A stretch of 64,000 bases of DNA from Paenibacillus_AB hodogayensis (GCF_039536325.1 NZ_BAAAYO010000006.1:310001-374000); one strand, 5' to 3'; positions 49,522-59,504 are shown, counted from the stretch's first letter. The notes: a model not told the origin generated them from the sequence alone. Numbers and translations: made by a program.

Positions 49522-51999
49522 TCAATACGCCCAGCGGAACAACGTGTTGCCGCTGCTGAAGTAGATGTTGCCATAGCTGTCCGCGGCCGCGCTGTTGACC
49601 GCCCCCGTGCCGGTATAATGCGTCGTCACCGTCTTCGTCGTCGTGTCGATGCTGAAGAAATGGTTTTTGATCGTACCGAACATTTTGTTGCTGCCCGCGG
49701 TCCCCATCACGAGAGATCCGTCTCGCGTGATCTGACTGCTCGTCGTGTAGCTTACGTCCGTGAACTTCTGCACATGATACTCTACCGTATTCGTGGCCGG
49801 ATTGAATACGAACAGATACCCTTCGGACAAACCCCAAATCTTATTGTCCGGCCCGACCGTGAGCGCAGTGATCCCTTGCGAGGACACCGGCATCGTGTAA
49901 GTCGTATACGCGCCCGTCGCGACATTCAGCTTCACCAGCTTCGCTTCCGTCGCGGTCGGCGTCGTGTTCTTCCCCCCGCCTATCGTGGAGCCGGCGTATA
50001 CGTAGCCATTGAGATACGTCACGGATACGACACTCTGATTCGGCACGATGTTGTAGTATACCTGCGCCGTATCCGTAACCGTATTGTAGACGGTCAACGC
50101 CCCTTCCAGCTGCCCGGACCCGGCTACCGTCCCGATGAAGATTTTGCCGTCTCCTTGGGCCATGCCATACGGGCGCTCCTGGAGATCGGACTCGCCCAAG
50201 CTCAGCAGACGAGTCAAGCTGCCCCATCCCGCGCTCGGCTTGAACTTGTAAATGTTCGCATTCGGATAGCCGCCCAAGTACAGGCTGTCCCCTTGGGCAA
50301 CCATGCCCTCCAGTTGGCTAATCCCGTACAGCATCGTGTTCTGATCGCTGCGCATCGGGTTGTAGACGCCCATGTTGCCGGACAGGAAGCCGCCCGCGTA
50401 GATTTTTCCGTCCGGCCCCGTACCGACGGTGCTGATGTCCGTCGGCACGCCGGTGATGCCCGTCAAAAGCGTCGTGCTGCTCTTGCGGGTAGTAGGGTTG
50501 TACTTGAACAGCATGATGCTCCCCGAGGCGTGGCCGACCCCGACGATCGACTGGCCGGGAAAATTCACCGTATCGTCCAAGGTCGCGATTCCCCAGGCAT
50601 AGCCATTGGTCGGCATCAAATAAGGGGTGTTGTCCGGATTCAACGCGGCCGCCGTCGTTTTCGTGGCGATATCGTACGTCTTCAACCCGCCTGACGAATA
50701 GTACACTTTGCCGTTCAATTCCGGCGACACCCCATAGGACGTGATCGGGAACACGGCATCGACAACGGTCGTCACCGTGCCATTCGGATTGTCCGTCACA
50801 TCCAGCACCACCTCGCGGTTTGAAGGAATGAGCCGCCCGAATACTTTGCCCCCGGAGTAACTGAGCTTGTCGACGGCCGTGTCGGTTCCGACGACGGACG
50901 CAGGAATCAGGTTATCGTTTCGCTGCCCGCTCGAATTTTCCAGCCGGGTGATCTGGGCAGTGATGCCGCCGGTTCCAGCATAGAGGACGTTGTTTGGACT
51001 ATCATAAGCGATGGAGTATGTGTACTCCGAGCCCGCGAAGAACGGATGGGGGGCGAAGGTGTAGAAGCCGGGACTCGTCTCGTATTTGAATACGCCCGAT
51101 TTTGGATACGTCCCGCCGTACACCTTGCCCGCTGTGCTTCCGGGCGTCAAAGCCAAGACATAGGTCGCGTCGGAGATCGCCTTGCCGAGATTGACCGGAC
51201 TAGCCGCTCCTGGCGTGTATTGGAATAAGTACCCGTTCGGATACGTACCCATATAAATTTTGTTGTCGATCGTCGTTGCGGCGGAATGCGCATAGGTCGC
51301 CCCGGGCATCGACATCTGTTTTTGGATCGCGCCCGTATTGACGTTCACCTCCACCATCTTGGCATCGATGCCGCTCGCCCCGTTCAGCCCGATGTAAAAG
51401 GCCGGTTTCCCGCTCGCATCCTTGCCTAGTGTGGCGCTGCGCATGGCGGCCGCGCTCAGGACTGGCCCGACCGTGGTCAGATCTGCCGTCACCATGACAT
51501 CGTCCCAATAAGCGGTCCCGACATTCGGCGAGTTCGAGTAGAGCAGCACCGCTACGTACGCCGTTCCGGCAGGGGCGACGCCTCCCGTCTTGATCGGCGC
51601 CCACTGATTCGTCGGCGAGCTCTTCGACAGGAACGAGGTGGACAGCAGCGTATAGGAGCTGTTGTAGAAGCGGAGATACAGATCGGCGCTGCCGCTGACG
51701 ATATACTGCCAGGCGTACGCATAATAGCTTTTGCCGGCGGTGGCGGGAATGTAAGCGCTCTGGATACCGAATTGGCTGTTGTTTAACGTATCGACGATTT
51801 TGACGCTATTGCTGCCTGTATGGGCTTGTTCGGTCGAGACGGTAATGCCGCCGGTTCCGAAGTTTTGGGTCCAGGACGTCAGCCCCGATTCGAAGCTGTA
51901 GTTCGGAATGAGCAGATCCGCTGCCCCGGCTGTTGTCGGCAGTAGCGGGATGAGCACGATCAGCGTGAGCAGCATACTGAGCCATCGTTTCAACGTCAT
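49522..51999 (-). CDS. Secreted carbohydrate-binding-module / beta-propeller protein
   Basis: 825 residues, exported: signal peptide MTLKRWLSMLLTLIVLIPLL…TAGAA (cleavage near 26). Residues 28-175 form a CBM4/9-like beta-sandwich (NYSFESGLTSWTQ … TNQWAPIKTGGVAPAGTAYVAV … GTAYWDDVMV). The rest is a series of propeller-type repeats with GKVYGGTYPKSGVF, GKIYAGGFLSGNMGVYNP, KIFIGTVAG, VYAGSTIGGG and similar blades. No catalytic motif is visible. Its binding module is the same type as the repeats of the lyase at 53622, so both may act on one polysaccharide. GGAGG precedes ATG 51999. Confidence 0.8.
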   Translation of the reverse strand: MTLKRWLSMLLTLIVLIPLLPTTAGAADLLIPNYSFESGLTSWTQNFGTGGITVSTEQAHTGSNSVKIVDTLNNSQFGIQSAYIPATAGKSYYAYAWQYIVSGSADLYLRFYNSSYTLLSTSFLSKSSPTNQWAPIKTGGVAPAGTAYVAVLLYSNSPNVGTAYWDDVMVTADLTTVGPVLSAAAMRSATLGKDASGKPAFYIGLNGASGIDAKMVEVNVNTGAIQKQMSMPGATYAHSAATTIDNKIYMGTYPNGYLFQYTPGAASPVNLGKAISDATYVLALTPGSTAGKVYGGTYPKSGVFKYETSPGFYTFAPHPFFAGSEYTYSIAYDSPNNVLYAGTGGITAQITRLENSSGQRNDNLIPASVVGTDTAVDKLSYSGGKVFGRLIPSNREVVLDVTDNPNGTVTTVVDAVFPITSYGVSPELNGKVYYSSGGLKTYDIATKTTAAALNPDNTPYLMPTNGYAWGIATLDDTVNFPGQSIVGVGHASGSIMLFKYNPTTRKSSTTLLTGITGVPTDISTVGTGPDGKIYAGGFLSGNMGVYNPMRSDQNTMLYGISQLEGMVAQGDSLYLGGYPNANIYKFKPSAGWGSLTRLLSLGESDLQERPYGMAQGDGKIFIGTVAGSGQLEGALTVYNTVTDTAQVYYNIVPNQSVVSVTYLNGYVYAGSTIGGGKNTTPTATEAKLVKLNVATGAYTTYTMPVSSQGITALTVGPDNKIWGLSEGYLFVFNPATNTVEYHVQKFTDVSYTTSSQITRDGSLVMGTAGSNKMFGTIKNHFFSIDTTTKTVTTHYTGTGAVNSAAADSYGNIYFSSGNTLFRWAY

Positions 52000-52294
52000 A
52001 CCGTATTCCTCCTCGTTATGGATAGTAAAGAGCTATCGCTAATAACTTGCCTAAGACCGAATAGCCTCCTTCTCTCAAATGTGATCAGCCCCGTTACCCC
52101 AAATTGTAGCGGGCGAACTCCCCCATAGCAGGTCATTTCTTATCAAATGGTAGACAGTTCCACCACCATCCGTAGACAGGTTCCTCACGCACCCGCAGGG
52201 TTAACAACGGGCTGGTTATTTTCCAAGCGGATTTTGTATTGACTTATTTCTCAATCAAAAATAAAATGGTTTAGGAGGAGAGTGATTTTGGTTT
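52000..52294. other. Intergenic region with the promoter of the 52295 gene
   Basis: TTGACT, 17-base spacer, TAAAAT at 52239-52267 on the plus strand. Nothing convincing for the divergent propeller gene was found in the remaining 200 bases. Confidence 0.55.
52239..52267 (+). promoter_or_regulatory. Sigma-A promoter of the 52295 gene
   Basis: TTGACT (52239-52244), 17 bases, TAAAAT (52262-52267), ending just before the AGGAGGAG ribosome site. Confidence 0.7.
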
Positions 52295-52780
52295 ATGATA
52301 GTGCAGATGAAAAGACAGCAATTCGCGGCATTGACCGGTCAAGAGCTCATTGCGGCATGCACCGAGCCGATGATTGTCCAGTTTCGCAGCGGCGACATGT
52401 CGGTAAAGCTGGAGGTGATGTCCCGGCTGAACAAGGAACAACAGGCTTTGTGCATGTTCCGGCTTCTTTATCCCGCCGCTCATTCGCCGGAGGAATTTGG
52501 CGCATGGATGGCGTATTTGCTCGAGCAACCCGGTTATTGGACCGGTATTCTCGGCGGTGTACGCTTCTTTGACGAGACTGCGCTTTTGCGGCTGCTTGAA
52601 GAAATCGAACGGCTGGCGACAGAACACCGCAGCACGGCCGTCCCCCATCATGCCGGGACTGTTCAGTCGGTTCTCTCCCCGCTGTTCCAATCGTTTGCAG
52701 ATGCGATGAACGACAGTATCGAACGAATCAGTCTCTATATACGCTCCGATCCGCAACAATTTGTTGCGCTGGTCGATTGA
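52295..52780 (+). CDS. Hypothetical protein, all-helical
   Basis: 161 residues without signal peptide or membrane segment; mainly helical with amphipathic stretches (RLNKEQQALCMFRLLYPAA; ALLRLLEEIERLATEHR; MNDSIERISLYIRS). I do not recognise its family. It has its own promoter and ribosome site (AGGAGGAG, 14 bases ahead of ATG 52295) and a strong terminator, so it is a real single-gene unit. An ATG at 52310 is an alternative start. Confidence 0.75.
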   Translation: MIVQMKRQQFAALTGQELIAACTEPMIVQFRSGDMSVKLEVMSRLNKEQQALCMFRLLYPAAHSPEEFGAWMAYLLEQPGYWTGILGGVRFFDETALLRLLEEIERLATEHRSTAVPHHAGTVQSVLSPLFQSFADAMNDSIERISLYIRSDPQQFVALVD

Positions 52781-52799
52781 CTCTATCGGAATACAAAGC

Positions 52800-52830
52800 G
52801 CCTTGCCAAAGCTCGCCGGCAAGGCTTTTT
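52800..52830 (+). terminator. Terminator after the 52295 gene
   Basis: GCCTTGCC and GGCAAGGC pair around a 10-base loop, followed by TTTTT. Confidence 0.85.
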
Positions 52831-52857
52831 CCTTTGCTCCGTTCTATTTAGGAGAAT

Positions 52858-52881
52858 TAAAAAAACGGCATCTCTGCCGTT
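52858..52881 (-). terminator. Terminator after the Nudix gene
   Basis: AACGGCA-GAGA-TGCCGTT stem followed by TTTTTT on the minus strand, 40 bases past the Nudix stop. Confidence 0.8.
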
Positions 52882-52923
52882 TCCGTTGTGCCGGGAGCCC
52901 GCTGGCTATACGCCGCGTTTGAC

Positions 52924-53433
52924 TCAGGTCTTATCCAATGACAGAGCGCTCCCCGCCGGATAATGGCGAATCGTCTGTCCGACCGTTTCGTCGCCCTTCT
53001 CTTTCCATACAAAGCTTCGCTCGAACGTACCCGGCTCGAAAAAGAGCGGAAACCTCTCCTTAAACCAATCCTGCATCGGCAGCTGCAAAGCTTGTTCGAT
53101 GTCTACCCAGAGCAGTTCCCCTTCCGGCGGGTTGATCAGCAGCTCTCCCTCGAACGAAGTAGCCAAATAATTAAACACCATATAGCGAAGCCCTTGATCC
53201 GGCTCGCAAAACTCGTCCAGCCCTTTATAAACCAGATCGGTTACGGTCAATCCGGTCTCTTCCCTCACTTCGCGAATCGCTCCGTCGACGATGCTTTCCG
53301 GAAAATCGACTTTCCCCCCCGGTGCGATATATCCCGGAAAGCCCCGTTTGTCCGGTCTGTTTATCAATAGCACCTTGCCGCCGTCCTGCACCATGCACAT
53401 CGTGTACAATTTGTGGGTGATTGCTGTAGACAC
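52924..53433 (-). CDS. Nudix hydrolase (MutT/8-oxo-dGTP diphosphatase-like)
   Basis: 169 residues. The Nudix box GGKVDFPESIVDGAIREVREETGL is at about residues 37-59 with all catalytic glutamates. The N-terminus YTMCMVQDGGKVLLINRP is typical of MutT-like enzymes that hydrolyse nucleoside-diphosphate-linked compounds. GTG 53433 is chosen because GGAG lies eight bases ahead; the upstream extension is not family-like. Single gene; substrate inferred only at family level. Confidence 0.88.
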   Translation of the reverse strand: MSTAITHKLYTMCMVQDGGKVLLINRPDKRGFPGYIAPGGKVDFPESIVDGAIREVREETGLTVTDLVYKGLDEFCEPDQGLRYMVFNYLATSFEGELLINPPEGELLWVDIEQALQLPMQDWFKERFPLFFEPGTFERSFVWKEKGDETVGQTIRHYPAGSALSLDKT

Positions 53434-53510
53434 TGGATCATCTCCGCTTCTTCTCGTTACCGTACCTTTATATAGGGGTATTCGTGCTGTCGACTCCAGA
53501 ACCCTTTTTA

Positions 53511-53540
53511 CAAAAAAAACAGGCAGCCTCGGCCGCCTGT
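53511..53540 (-). terminator. Terminator after the large lyase gene
   Basis: ACAGGC…GCCTGT stem with inner GGCC/GGCT pairing, followed on the minus strand by T8. Confidence 0.85.
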
Positions 53541-53621
53541 CGGACATGATTCATACCCTTCATTTTGGTAATGCACCTTAGCCACTTCTATCCCACTCCG
53601 GGCAAGGGAATGGACGGCAGC

Positions 53622-56600
53622 TTAACTGCCCGTTACATGGATGACGTAGGCGGCTTCCTTCCGATTGCCTGCCTGATCCGCCACACTGACAACCACAGTA
53701 TGGCTGCCGATATGACCCGACCAATCGATTGTTGTCCCAGACGTATAAGGAACGCCATCCACAAGGATCGATTGCTGGGCGACACCGGATACAGCGTCTT
53801 CCGCATGTAAGGTCAGTGCAACCGTTTGAGTATGGCCCATTGCGGATTCCGCGGCCAGTGGCGCACCGTTCGCCAACAGCACGAACGTAGGCGGCGTTCT
53901 GTCGATGTTGACCGTGATCATCTTCGTCGGCTCGACCTTGCCGCCTTCCGTCGAGCGGTATTGCAGCACATGCAGGCCGCTATCGTTCAGTACGATAGGC
54001 GCTGTGTATCCCGCCCAGCTCGATCCTCCGTTTAAGCTGTAGACAGTGGACGTCACGGAACCGGGACTTCCGTAAACTTGCAAGGCAACCGTCGCCGGGC
54101 CGGTATACCAGCCCCCTTGCCCCTGTTCGCCCGCCACCGAAGCAACGGTTGTCAGAGGGTACTCGATATGGGTCAACGGGACCCGGAAGCTTGCGCCTTC
54201 CGCAATATCGTATACATACCCTTTGCTGAAATCGTAGGCATCGACGAACGAACGGATAAGCGTTATATCGCCCAAATCGAGCCGGTACTTGCCGTTCCCG
54301 ATGTCGGTCGCCCCTTTGATCCGGTAGGCGGCATTGCGAACGCCGTCGTTGGCGATGACAATCGTTCTTCCCACCCAACCGGCCGTATTCATCCCGGGCG
54401 CAGACAGCTGCACGGTAATTTCGTTATGCAAGGACGGTACTTTCGTAAAATCGACAACCGTGCCTTGCAGAGCCCCCGGTACGCTACCCGCGACAGCATC
54501 GATGGGAACGATGAACGAGCCGTCATGTACGTATTGGTATACCGGTATCCCGTTCTGTTCCGAATACACGCCCATAAATCCCTTGAATTTGAATTTGTCA
54601 TCCACGGTATAGGTAATTTCCGGGTTAAGCGCATTGACAATATAATCCGTTCTTCCGTTCGCCAACGTCACCTTCACCGCTTTTACCTTGTTTCCGCTCG
54701 CGACCGAACCGCCCGTTTTGACCACAGCGGGTTGGATCGTGTCGATCTTACGGTTCGTCTGGTACGGCTCGATCACGGATGTGAACAAGCTATCCAGATT
54801 CGTGCCGCTGCGATGGGCAATGAGATAGCGCAACGACTTCGGATTGCCCGGCTTGTTCTGCGGCGGAACGCCGTCGGCCAGCGCCACATCGTTAACGGAA
54901 GTAAGCATCGTTAGGCGCAGATGAATATCGGCTGGCGTGGGCAGCACTTTCCATGTATCGACTACTTTCCAATCGATGCTGAATTGGTCGCCGGGATTCG
55001 TATCGCGCGAAACATTTTTCAAGTAATGAAACCCGCTCCCCCTATACCCGGCCCCTTCGATGTCGTCGACCCGCTGCCCGTATGCAACGTCGGGTCCCGC
55101 ATATGTTCCCGTCGGCTGAACGACCAGACTCAGGCCGGACGCCTGGGCGACCCCTTCCGCTCCGTGGAAGCTGAAATAGTGATCGTTGCCGCCCTTGACC
55201 CGGAAGAAGTCTACGGTGTAGGAGTTGGCATCATCGATCTTGATCATGGCGGTTGTCCGTTTGTAAAGCTCCGTCTGCGGGTACACCTTCGGCGCTTCCA
55301 CATCGATCAGCTTCACCATCCCGCTATCGTCGAAATGCTGCGGATTGGCTACCAGCTGCGCCGCCTGCTTCTTCTTGTCGACCATGACGGTATTGTGACT
55401 GATCGTATTCATGACCCATTGTGCCCGATGCATGTCGGTCACGTCCGCGAACTCGGGATAGCCGAGGTCCGGCGACAGATCAAGCTTGAATGCATGCAGG
55501 CCCAAATTCAACGTATCGCTATGTCCGTGGCCGTAATTGATGCCGTAATACATCCACGTATCGCGCAGTGTGTCCTCTGGGGTGCCGCTGTTGTCGCGGA
55601 GTAAGCGCGCTTCTTCATTCAGCAGATTAAAGCTGCGTATTCCCATTTTGAAGTTGCTGGACGATGGATGTTTCCCGATCCCTTCAAAGCTGATTTGATG
55701 CGTTCCCGCAGATAGCTGCTTGCGCCCTATCCTCTCATAGTCGTCCGTGCGACTACCGAAGAAGTCCATATCCGTTATCGGTTCGCCATCGATCGAGACC
55801 CGGTAGATGCCGTAGCTTGGGGCTCTGAACGGCAATAAATCGATTTCGTAATCATCCGCATTCAGCACGTTGAAGTTGAATGTAATCCGGGCGCCGATGT
55901 TCGCCGCTTCCAATTGGAGCGTACCGGAGCTATCGAATCGTTTGACTTCCGTATTCTGGCTCGCTATTTCCATGGGCGGGAACGCGTACGGCAGACCGAA
56001 ACTGCGGTTCGCGCTGATCCCGTCGCGCAGAGCAGAGAATCCGTACCCCGTCAAGTTGTCGCTCTTCAAATTCAATGGACCAAACTGCGAGATCACATTC
56101 CGGATCGAATCGGCAATTTCATTCGGATTCGCCGAGAAGACATCCTTGTGAATGCCGTCCACTTGATTGTTATTCAAGAAGTAAGCCAGTTGGGCATAGA
56201 TCGGCTCGCCGAATTCATCGAACGCCCTGACCATGTCCGCCATTTTCGGCAAGATCCCGGGATTGCCCGTAAACAAGGTATCGCCGATATTGGCCGTATA
56301 CTTTTCGCTGAGCACGAGCGGATACGTTCCCGCGAACATTTTGCGAAACTTGACGTTTTGGTATAAATCCGCTGCCGGATACAAGTCGTATCCTTTCAAA
56401 ACGTTAGCCGTCATTTGAAAAGTAGACAGCCAATAGTCGTTATACTCCGGGGACGCTTCATTTCCGCTACCATCGCGGTTAATGGTGCCCATGAGCGTAT
56501 TTAATAGGTTCCCGCCGGTGACTTTGTACGGATTTCGCTCAAACTCTCCCGTTTGGAAGGTGAAATCCAGCCATTCCTTCGTAGCGGGAAGCGTATCGTA

Positions 56601-59504
56601 TACGACGGCGGCCACTGCCAGCGCACTCTGATGCATTCCGTCGTTGCCCCGAATCTGCGCGGCCTTCACAGCAGGAAACACTTGCTTCACGATCCCGTTC
56701 TCGATGTTGCGCCGGATGGCCGCGCCGCTGCCCTTGCCGTTGGTCAACTTGTACTGAACGGCCTTGGCATCGAGGAATTGAACAAGCTCGGGGTCGTCCA
56801 TGGCCGGGAAGAAAGCGTCGTACGCCGTAATTAAGTCTTTGACCAAATCCGTTTCCCAAATCGATCCCACCGCCTTCCCCAAGCCCGTGCCTCCGTGCGA
56901 ATTGAGGAATATCGTCTGGTCATGCAGCATGGTATCCATTTCCGGATAAATATCGGCTACCCGGTCCAGCAGCACCGTTCCGGCGCGCGCATATCGGATG
57001 TCCCCCGTATATAAGTACGCGTCGCGCAACGAGCGAAGCCCGTCATGAATCAGCCCACTGGCATACCATTCGAACCAATGGACGTAATAAGCGATAAACG
57101 TGTAGCGTTTTCCGTTGTCGTCGATCCAGCCAAACCCGTCATCGACTCCCCACGTCGGTCCCTTCTGCGGATACAACGTATTGACTAGCAGACTGCGATC
57201 GGCCAGCTCCGGACGGAATATCGCGTGTTCGTCGAGCCCGCTTCGGTAATACGCGCCGAAGTCGTTCGTCGGGAATGTATAGCCGCTGCTCGGATCGACG
57301 ATTTTCCATGGCGCATTCAGCGGATTCGCTTGGTAAGGATAGTTGCCGAACTTGTCGATCTCCTTGCCGGTGATCGGGCTGCCGAGCGTCTGATTGACGC
57401 CATAGCTGCGGGGAAGCGTCTGCGCAGGGACAGCCGCCCATAAGAAATCCAGCCCCTTGGACAAGTATAGGTCGGCTTTGGCGACCGCGTCATTACGCAA
57501 AGTCTTCGCCCAGTTGTACGTCTGCACATTCAGTCTGGCGGCTGCCACTTTGGCCGGCGTGTAAAAAGTCGCTCTCGTCTTGGCATTCGTCGCCGCTCCT
57601 GCATACAAGAACGCGGCGTCATCGAAAAAGGCGGTACCCGCCTGCCCCGAATCCATCGCTAGCCGCAAGGTCGCAAAAGCGGCATTCCCCGGCGCAGCAT
57701 GACTCACGGTAAGTTGCTCCCATTGATTAAAGGTATTCCCCTTTGTCGCAATGGAGGTAATCAGGACACCCTCAGCATCCCAATACTCCTCGTATAGAGC
57801 CGATTTACCCTGCGTCGCATAGGAATAGACAGAGGCTTCATAGGTTTGTCCCGGTACGACGGGAAGCTTATGACTGCGCAATCCGGGAGAAGCGCCTGTA
57901 CCGGCATACGCGATCTTGACGCTGCTCCCTCCGCCCCGCACCCGTTCCGAAGTGTGGATAATCGTTCCGTCCACTTCGCTCCAATACCTCGGTTTTCCTT
58001 GAACGCTCAGCTCGAAGCCGCCGTTATTCAAGTTCGCGCTCGGTTCAAGGAGAGGCACAACCACCTTGAAAGCCGCGTCGTCGAAATAAGCGGAGCCGAC
58101 GTTCGCTCCGTTCAAATAAAGCCGCAGCGTGGCATAGGCCGTCCCTTCCGGGACTACCCCGCTCACTGTGATCTTGCTCCACTGATTCAAGGTTCGGTTC
58201 GCGCCGGTGAGGATTTGCTTGTAGTTTTTGTTGCCGTCCCAGAACTCGAGATACAGCTCGGAAATGCCCTGAACGTTGTACGAGAACACGCTTGCCTCAT
58301 ATTTCTGGCCGGGCACGACCGCTATCTTGTTGCTCCGCACAGCGGCGCTGAGTGCGTCGCTCGGATCGTTCAGCTTCACGCTGTAAGTCCCGCTACGCGC
58401 CTTTTCCGTCGATAATTCCGCTCCGTCGACATAGGTCCAATGATTAGGCATGTTTGCCGTAATCTCCTCAAATCCGCCGTTCAACAGCCCGGGCTCCGGA
58501 GCCTCCCATAGCTCCACTGCCGCGTCATCGAAGTAAGCGGAGCCGACGTTCGCTCCGTTCAAATAAAACCGCAGCGTGGCATAGGCAGTCCCAGCCGGAG
58601 CTACCCCGCTCACCGCAATTTTGCTCCACTGGTTCAAGGTTCGGTTCGCGCCGGTAAGAATTTGCTTGTAGTTGTCGTTCGAATCCCAGAACTCGAGATA
58701 CAGCTCGGAGATGCCCTGAACGTTGTACGAGAATACGCTTGTGTCGTATCTTTGGCCGGGCACGACCGCTATCTTGTTGCTGCGCGCAGCGGCACTGAGT
58801 ACATCGCTCGGATCGTTCAGCTTCACACTGTGAGTCCCGCTACGCGCCCTTTCGGTCGATAATTCCGCTCCGTTCAAAAAGGTCCAATGATCGGGCATGT
58901 TTGCCGTTATTTCCTCGAAGCCGCCATTCAACAGCCCGGGCACTGGAGCCACCCAATGCTCCACTACCGCATCGTCGAAATAAGCGGAGCCGACGTTCGC
59001 TCCGTGCAAATAAAACCGCAGCGTGGCGTAGGCCGTCCCTTCCGGAGCTACCCCGCTTACCGCGATTTTGCTCCACTGGTTCAACGTTCGGTTCGCGCCG
59101 GTGAGGATTTGCTTGTAGTTGTTGTTGGCATCCCAGAACTCGAGATACAGCTCGGAGATGCCCTGAACGTTGTACGAGAACACGCTTGTGTCGTATCTTT
59201 GGCCGGGCACGACCGCTATCTTGTTGCTGCGCACAGCGGCGCTGAGTACGGGGCTCGGATCGTTCAGCTTCACGCTGTAAGTCCCGCTATGCGCCTTTTC
59301 GGTCGACAATTCCGCTCCGTTCACATAAGTCCAATGATCGGGCATGTTTCCCGTGACCTCCTCAAAGCCGCCGTTCAACAGCGCGGTTTCGTAATTGTTC
59401 ACGAGAGGCAGCGCGTAAGAAGTTTTTGCCAAAGAAGGAGCGATATTCAGCAGAAGCAGCGCTGCCAGTACGATTGCGATGCAACTCCTCATTCGTTTGC
59501 TCAT
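53622..59504 (-). CDS. Giant secreted heparinase II/III-like polysaccharide lyase with four N-terminal modules
   Basis: 1960 residues. Signal peptide to about 28. Residues 42-190, 191-339 and 340-486 are three nearly identical 149-residue beta-sandwich modules (LLNGGFEE … LSTEKA … YVQG-like NVQGISELYLEFWD … GSAYFDDA); a fourth, diverged copy spans about 487-635. An alpha-toroid follows (TRATFYTPAKVAAARL… ; RGNDGMHQSALAVAAVVYD), then an inserted beta-sandwich (about 1190-1275), then the heparinase II/III beta domain with YGHGHSDTLNLGLHAF and SHNTVMVDK, and a C-terminal OmpL47/Ig-like region (IDRTPPTFVLLANG). It should cleave uronate-containing polysaccharide outside the cell by beta-elimination. 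ATG 59504 is chosen; TTG 59507 is possible. Divergent to an AraC gene. Confidence 0.85.
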   Translation of the reverse strand: MSKRMRSCIAIVLAALLLLNIAPSLAKTSYALPLVNNYETALLNGGFEEVTGNMPDHWTYVNGAELSTEKAHSGTYSVKLNDPSPVLSAAVRSNKIAVVPGQRYDTSVFSYNVQGISELYLEFWDANNNYKQILTGANRTLNQWSKIAVSGVAPEGTAYATLRFYLHGANVGSAYFDDAVVEHWVAPVPGLLNGGFEEITANMPDHWTFLNGAELSTERARSGTHSVKLNDPSDVLSAAARSNKIAVVPGQRYDTSVFSYNVQGISELYLEFWDSNDNYKQILTGANRTLNQWSKIAVSGVAPAGTAYATLRFYLNGANVGSAYFDDAAVELWEAPEPGLLNGGFEEITANMPNHWTYVDGAELSTEKARSGTYSVKLNDPSDALSAAVRSNKIAVVPGQKYEASVFSYNVQGISELYLEFWDGNKNYKQILTGANRTLNQWSKITVSGVVPEGTAYATLRLYLNGANVGSAYFDDAAFKVVVPLLEPSANLNNGGFELSVQGKPRYWSEVDGTIIHTSERVRGGGSSVKIAYAGTGASPGLRSHKLPVVPGQTYEASVYSYATQGKSALYEEYWDAEGVLITSIATKGNTFNQWEQLTVSHAAPGNAAFATLRLAMDSGQAGTAFFDDAAFLYAGAATNAKTRATFYTPAKVAAARLNVQTYNWAKTLRNDAVAKADLYLSKGLDFLWAAVPAQTLPRSYGVNQTLGSPITGKEIDKFGNYPYQANPLNAPWKIVDPSSGYTFPTNDFGAYYRSGLDEHAIFRPELADRSLLVNTLYPQKGPTWGVDDGFGWIDDNGKRYTFIAYYVHWFEWYASGLIHDGLRSLRDAYLYTGDIRYARAGTVLLDRVADIYPEMDTMLHDQTIFLNSHGGTGLGKAVGSIWETDLVKDLITAYDAFFPAMDDPELVQFLDAKAVQYKLTNGKGSGAAIRRNIENGIVKQVFPAVKAAQIRGNDGMHQSALAVAAVVYDTLPATKEWLDFTFQTGEFERNPYKVTGGNLLNTLMGTINRDGSGNEASPEYNDYWLSTFQMTANVLKGYDLYPAADLYQNVKFRKMFAGTYPLVLSEKYTANIGDTLFTGNPGILPKMADMVRAFDEFGEPIYAQLAYFLNNNQVDGIHKDVFSANPNEIADSIRNVISQFGPLNLKSDNLTGYGFSALRDGISANRSFGLPYAFPPMEIASQNTEVKRFDSSGTLQLEAANIGARITFNFNVLNADDYEIDLLPFRAPSYGIYRVSIDGEPITDMDFFGSRTDDYERIGRKQLSAGTHQISFEGIGKHPSSSNFKMGIRSFNLLNEEARLLRDNSGTPEDTLRDTWMYYGINYGHGHSDTLNLGLHAFKLDLSPDLGYPEFADVTDMHRAQWVMNTISHNTVMVDKKKQAAQLVANPQHFDDSGMVKLIDVEAPKVYPQTELYKRTTAMIKIDDANSYTVDFFRVKGGNDHYFSFHGAEGVAQASGLSLVVQPTGTYAGPDVAYGQRVDDIEGAGYRGSGFHYLKNVSRDTNPGDQFSIDWKVVDTWKVLPTPADIHLRLTMLTSVNDVALADGVPPQNKPGNPKSLRYLIAHRSGTNLDSLFTSVIEPYQTNRKIDTIQPAVVKTGGSVASGNKVKAVKVTLANGRTDYIVNALNPEITYTVDDKFKFKGFMGVYSEQNGIPVYQYVHDGSFIVPIDAVAGSVPGALQGTVVDFTKVPSLHNEITVQLSAPGMNTAGWVGRTIVIANDGVRNAAYRIKGATDIGNGKYRLDLGDITLIRSFVDAYDFSKGYVYDIAEGASFRVPLTHIEYPLTTVASVAGEQGQGGWYTGPATVALQVYGSPGSVTSTVYSLNGGSSWAGYTAPIVLNDSGLHVLQYRSTEGGKVEPTKMITVNIDRTPPTFVLLANGAPLAAESAMGHTQTVALTLHAEDAVSGVAQQSILVDGVPYTSGTTIDWSGHIGSHTVVVSVADQAGNRKEAAYVIHVTGS
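58045..59381 (-). repeat. Three tandem 447-bp repeats inside the lyase gene
   Basis: Copies start at about 59381, 58934 and 58487 (minus strand). Each encodes a 149-residue module; DNA identity is high, with long exact blocks such as those encoding NRTLNQWSKI and NVQGISELYLEFWD. A fourth copy upstream of the catalytic part is much diverged. Confidence 0.9.

Noticed and set aside
53565..53810. Small plus-strand ORF at the end of the lyase gene
   Set aside because: It overlaps the lyase C-terminus in antisense and lacks a ribosome site.
58639..58862. Short repeated plus-strand frames (58662, 58887 and similar)
   Set aside because: They repeat only because the lyase gene on the other strand contains tandem repeats.
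58045..59381. CRISPR-like array
   Set aside because: Repeats are 447 bp, contiguous and in frame with a protein; there are no spacers.
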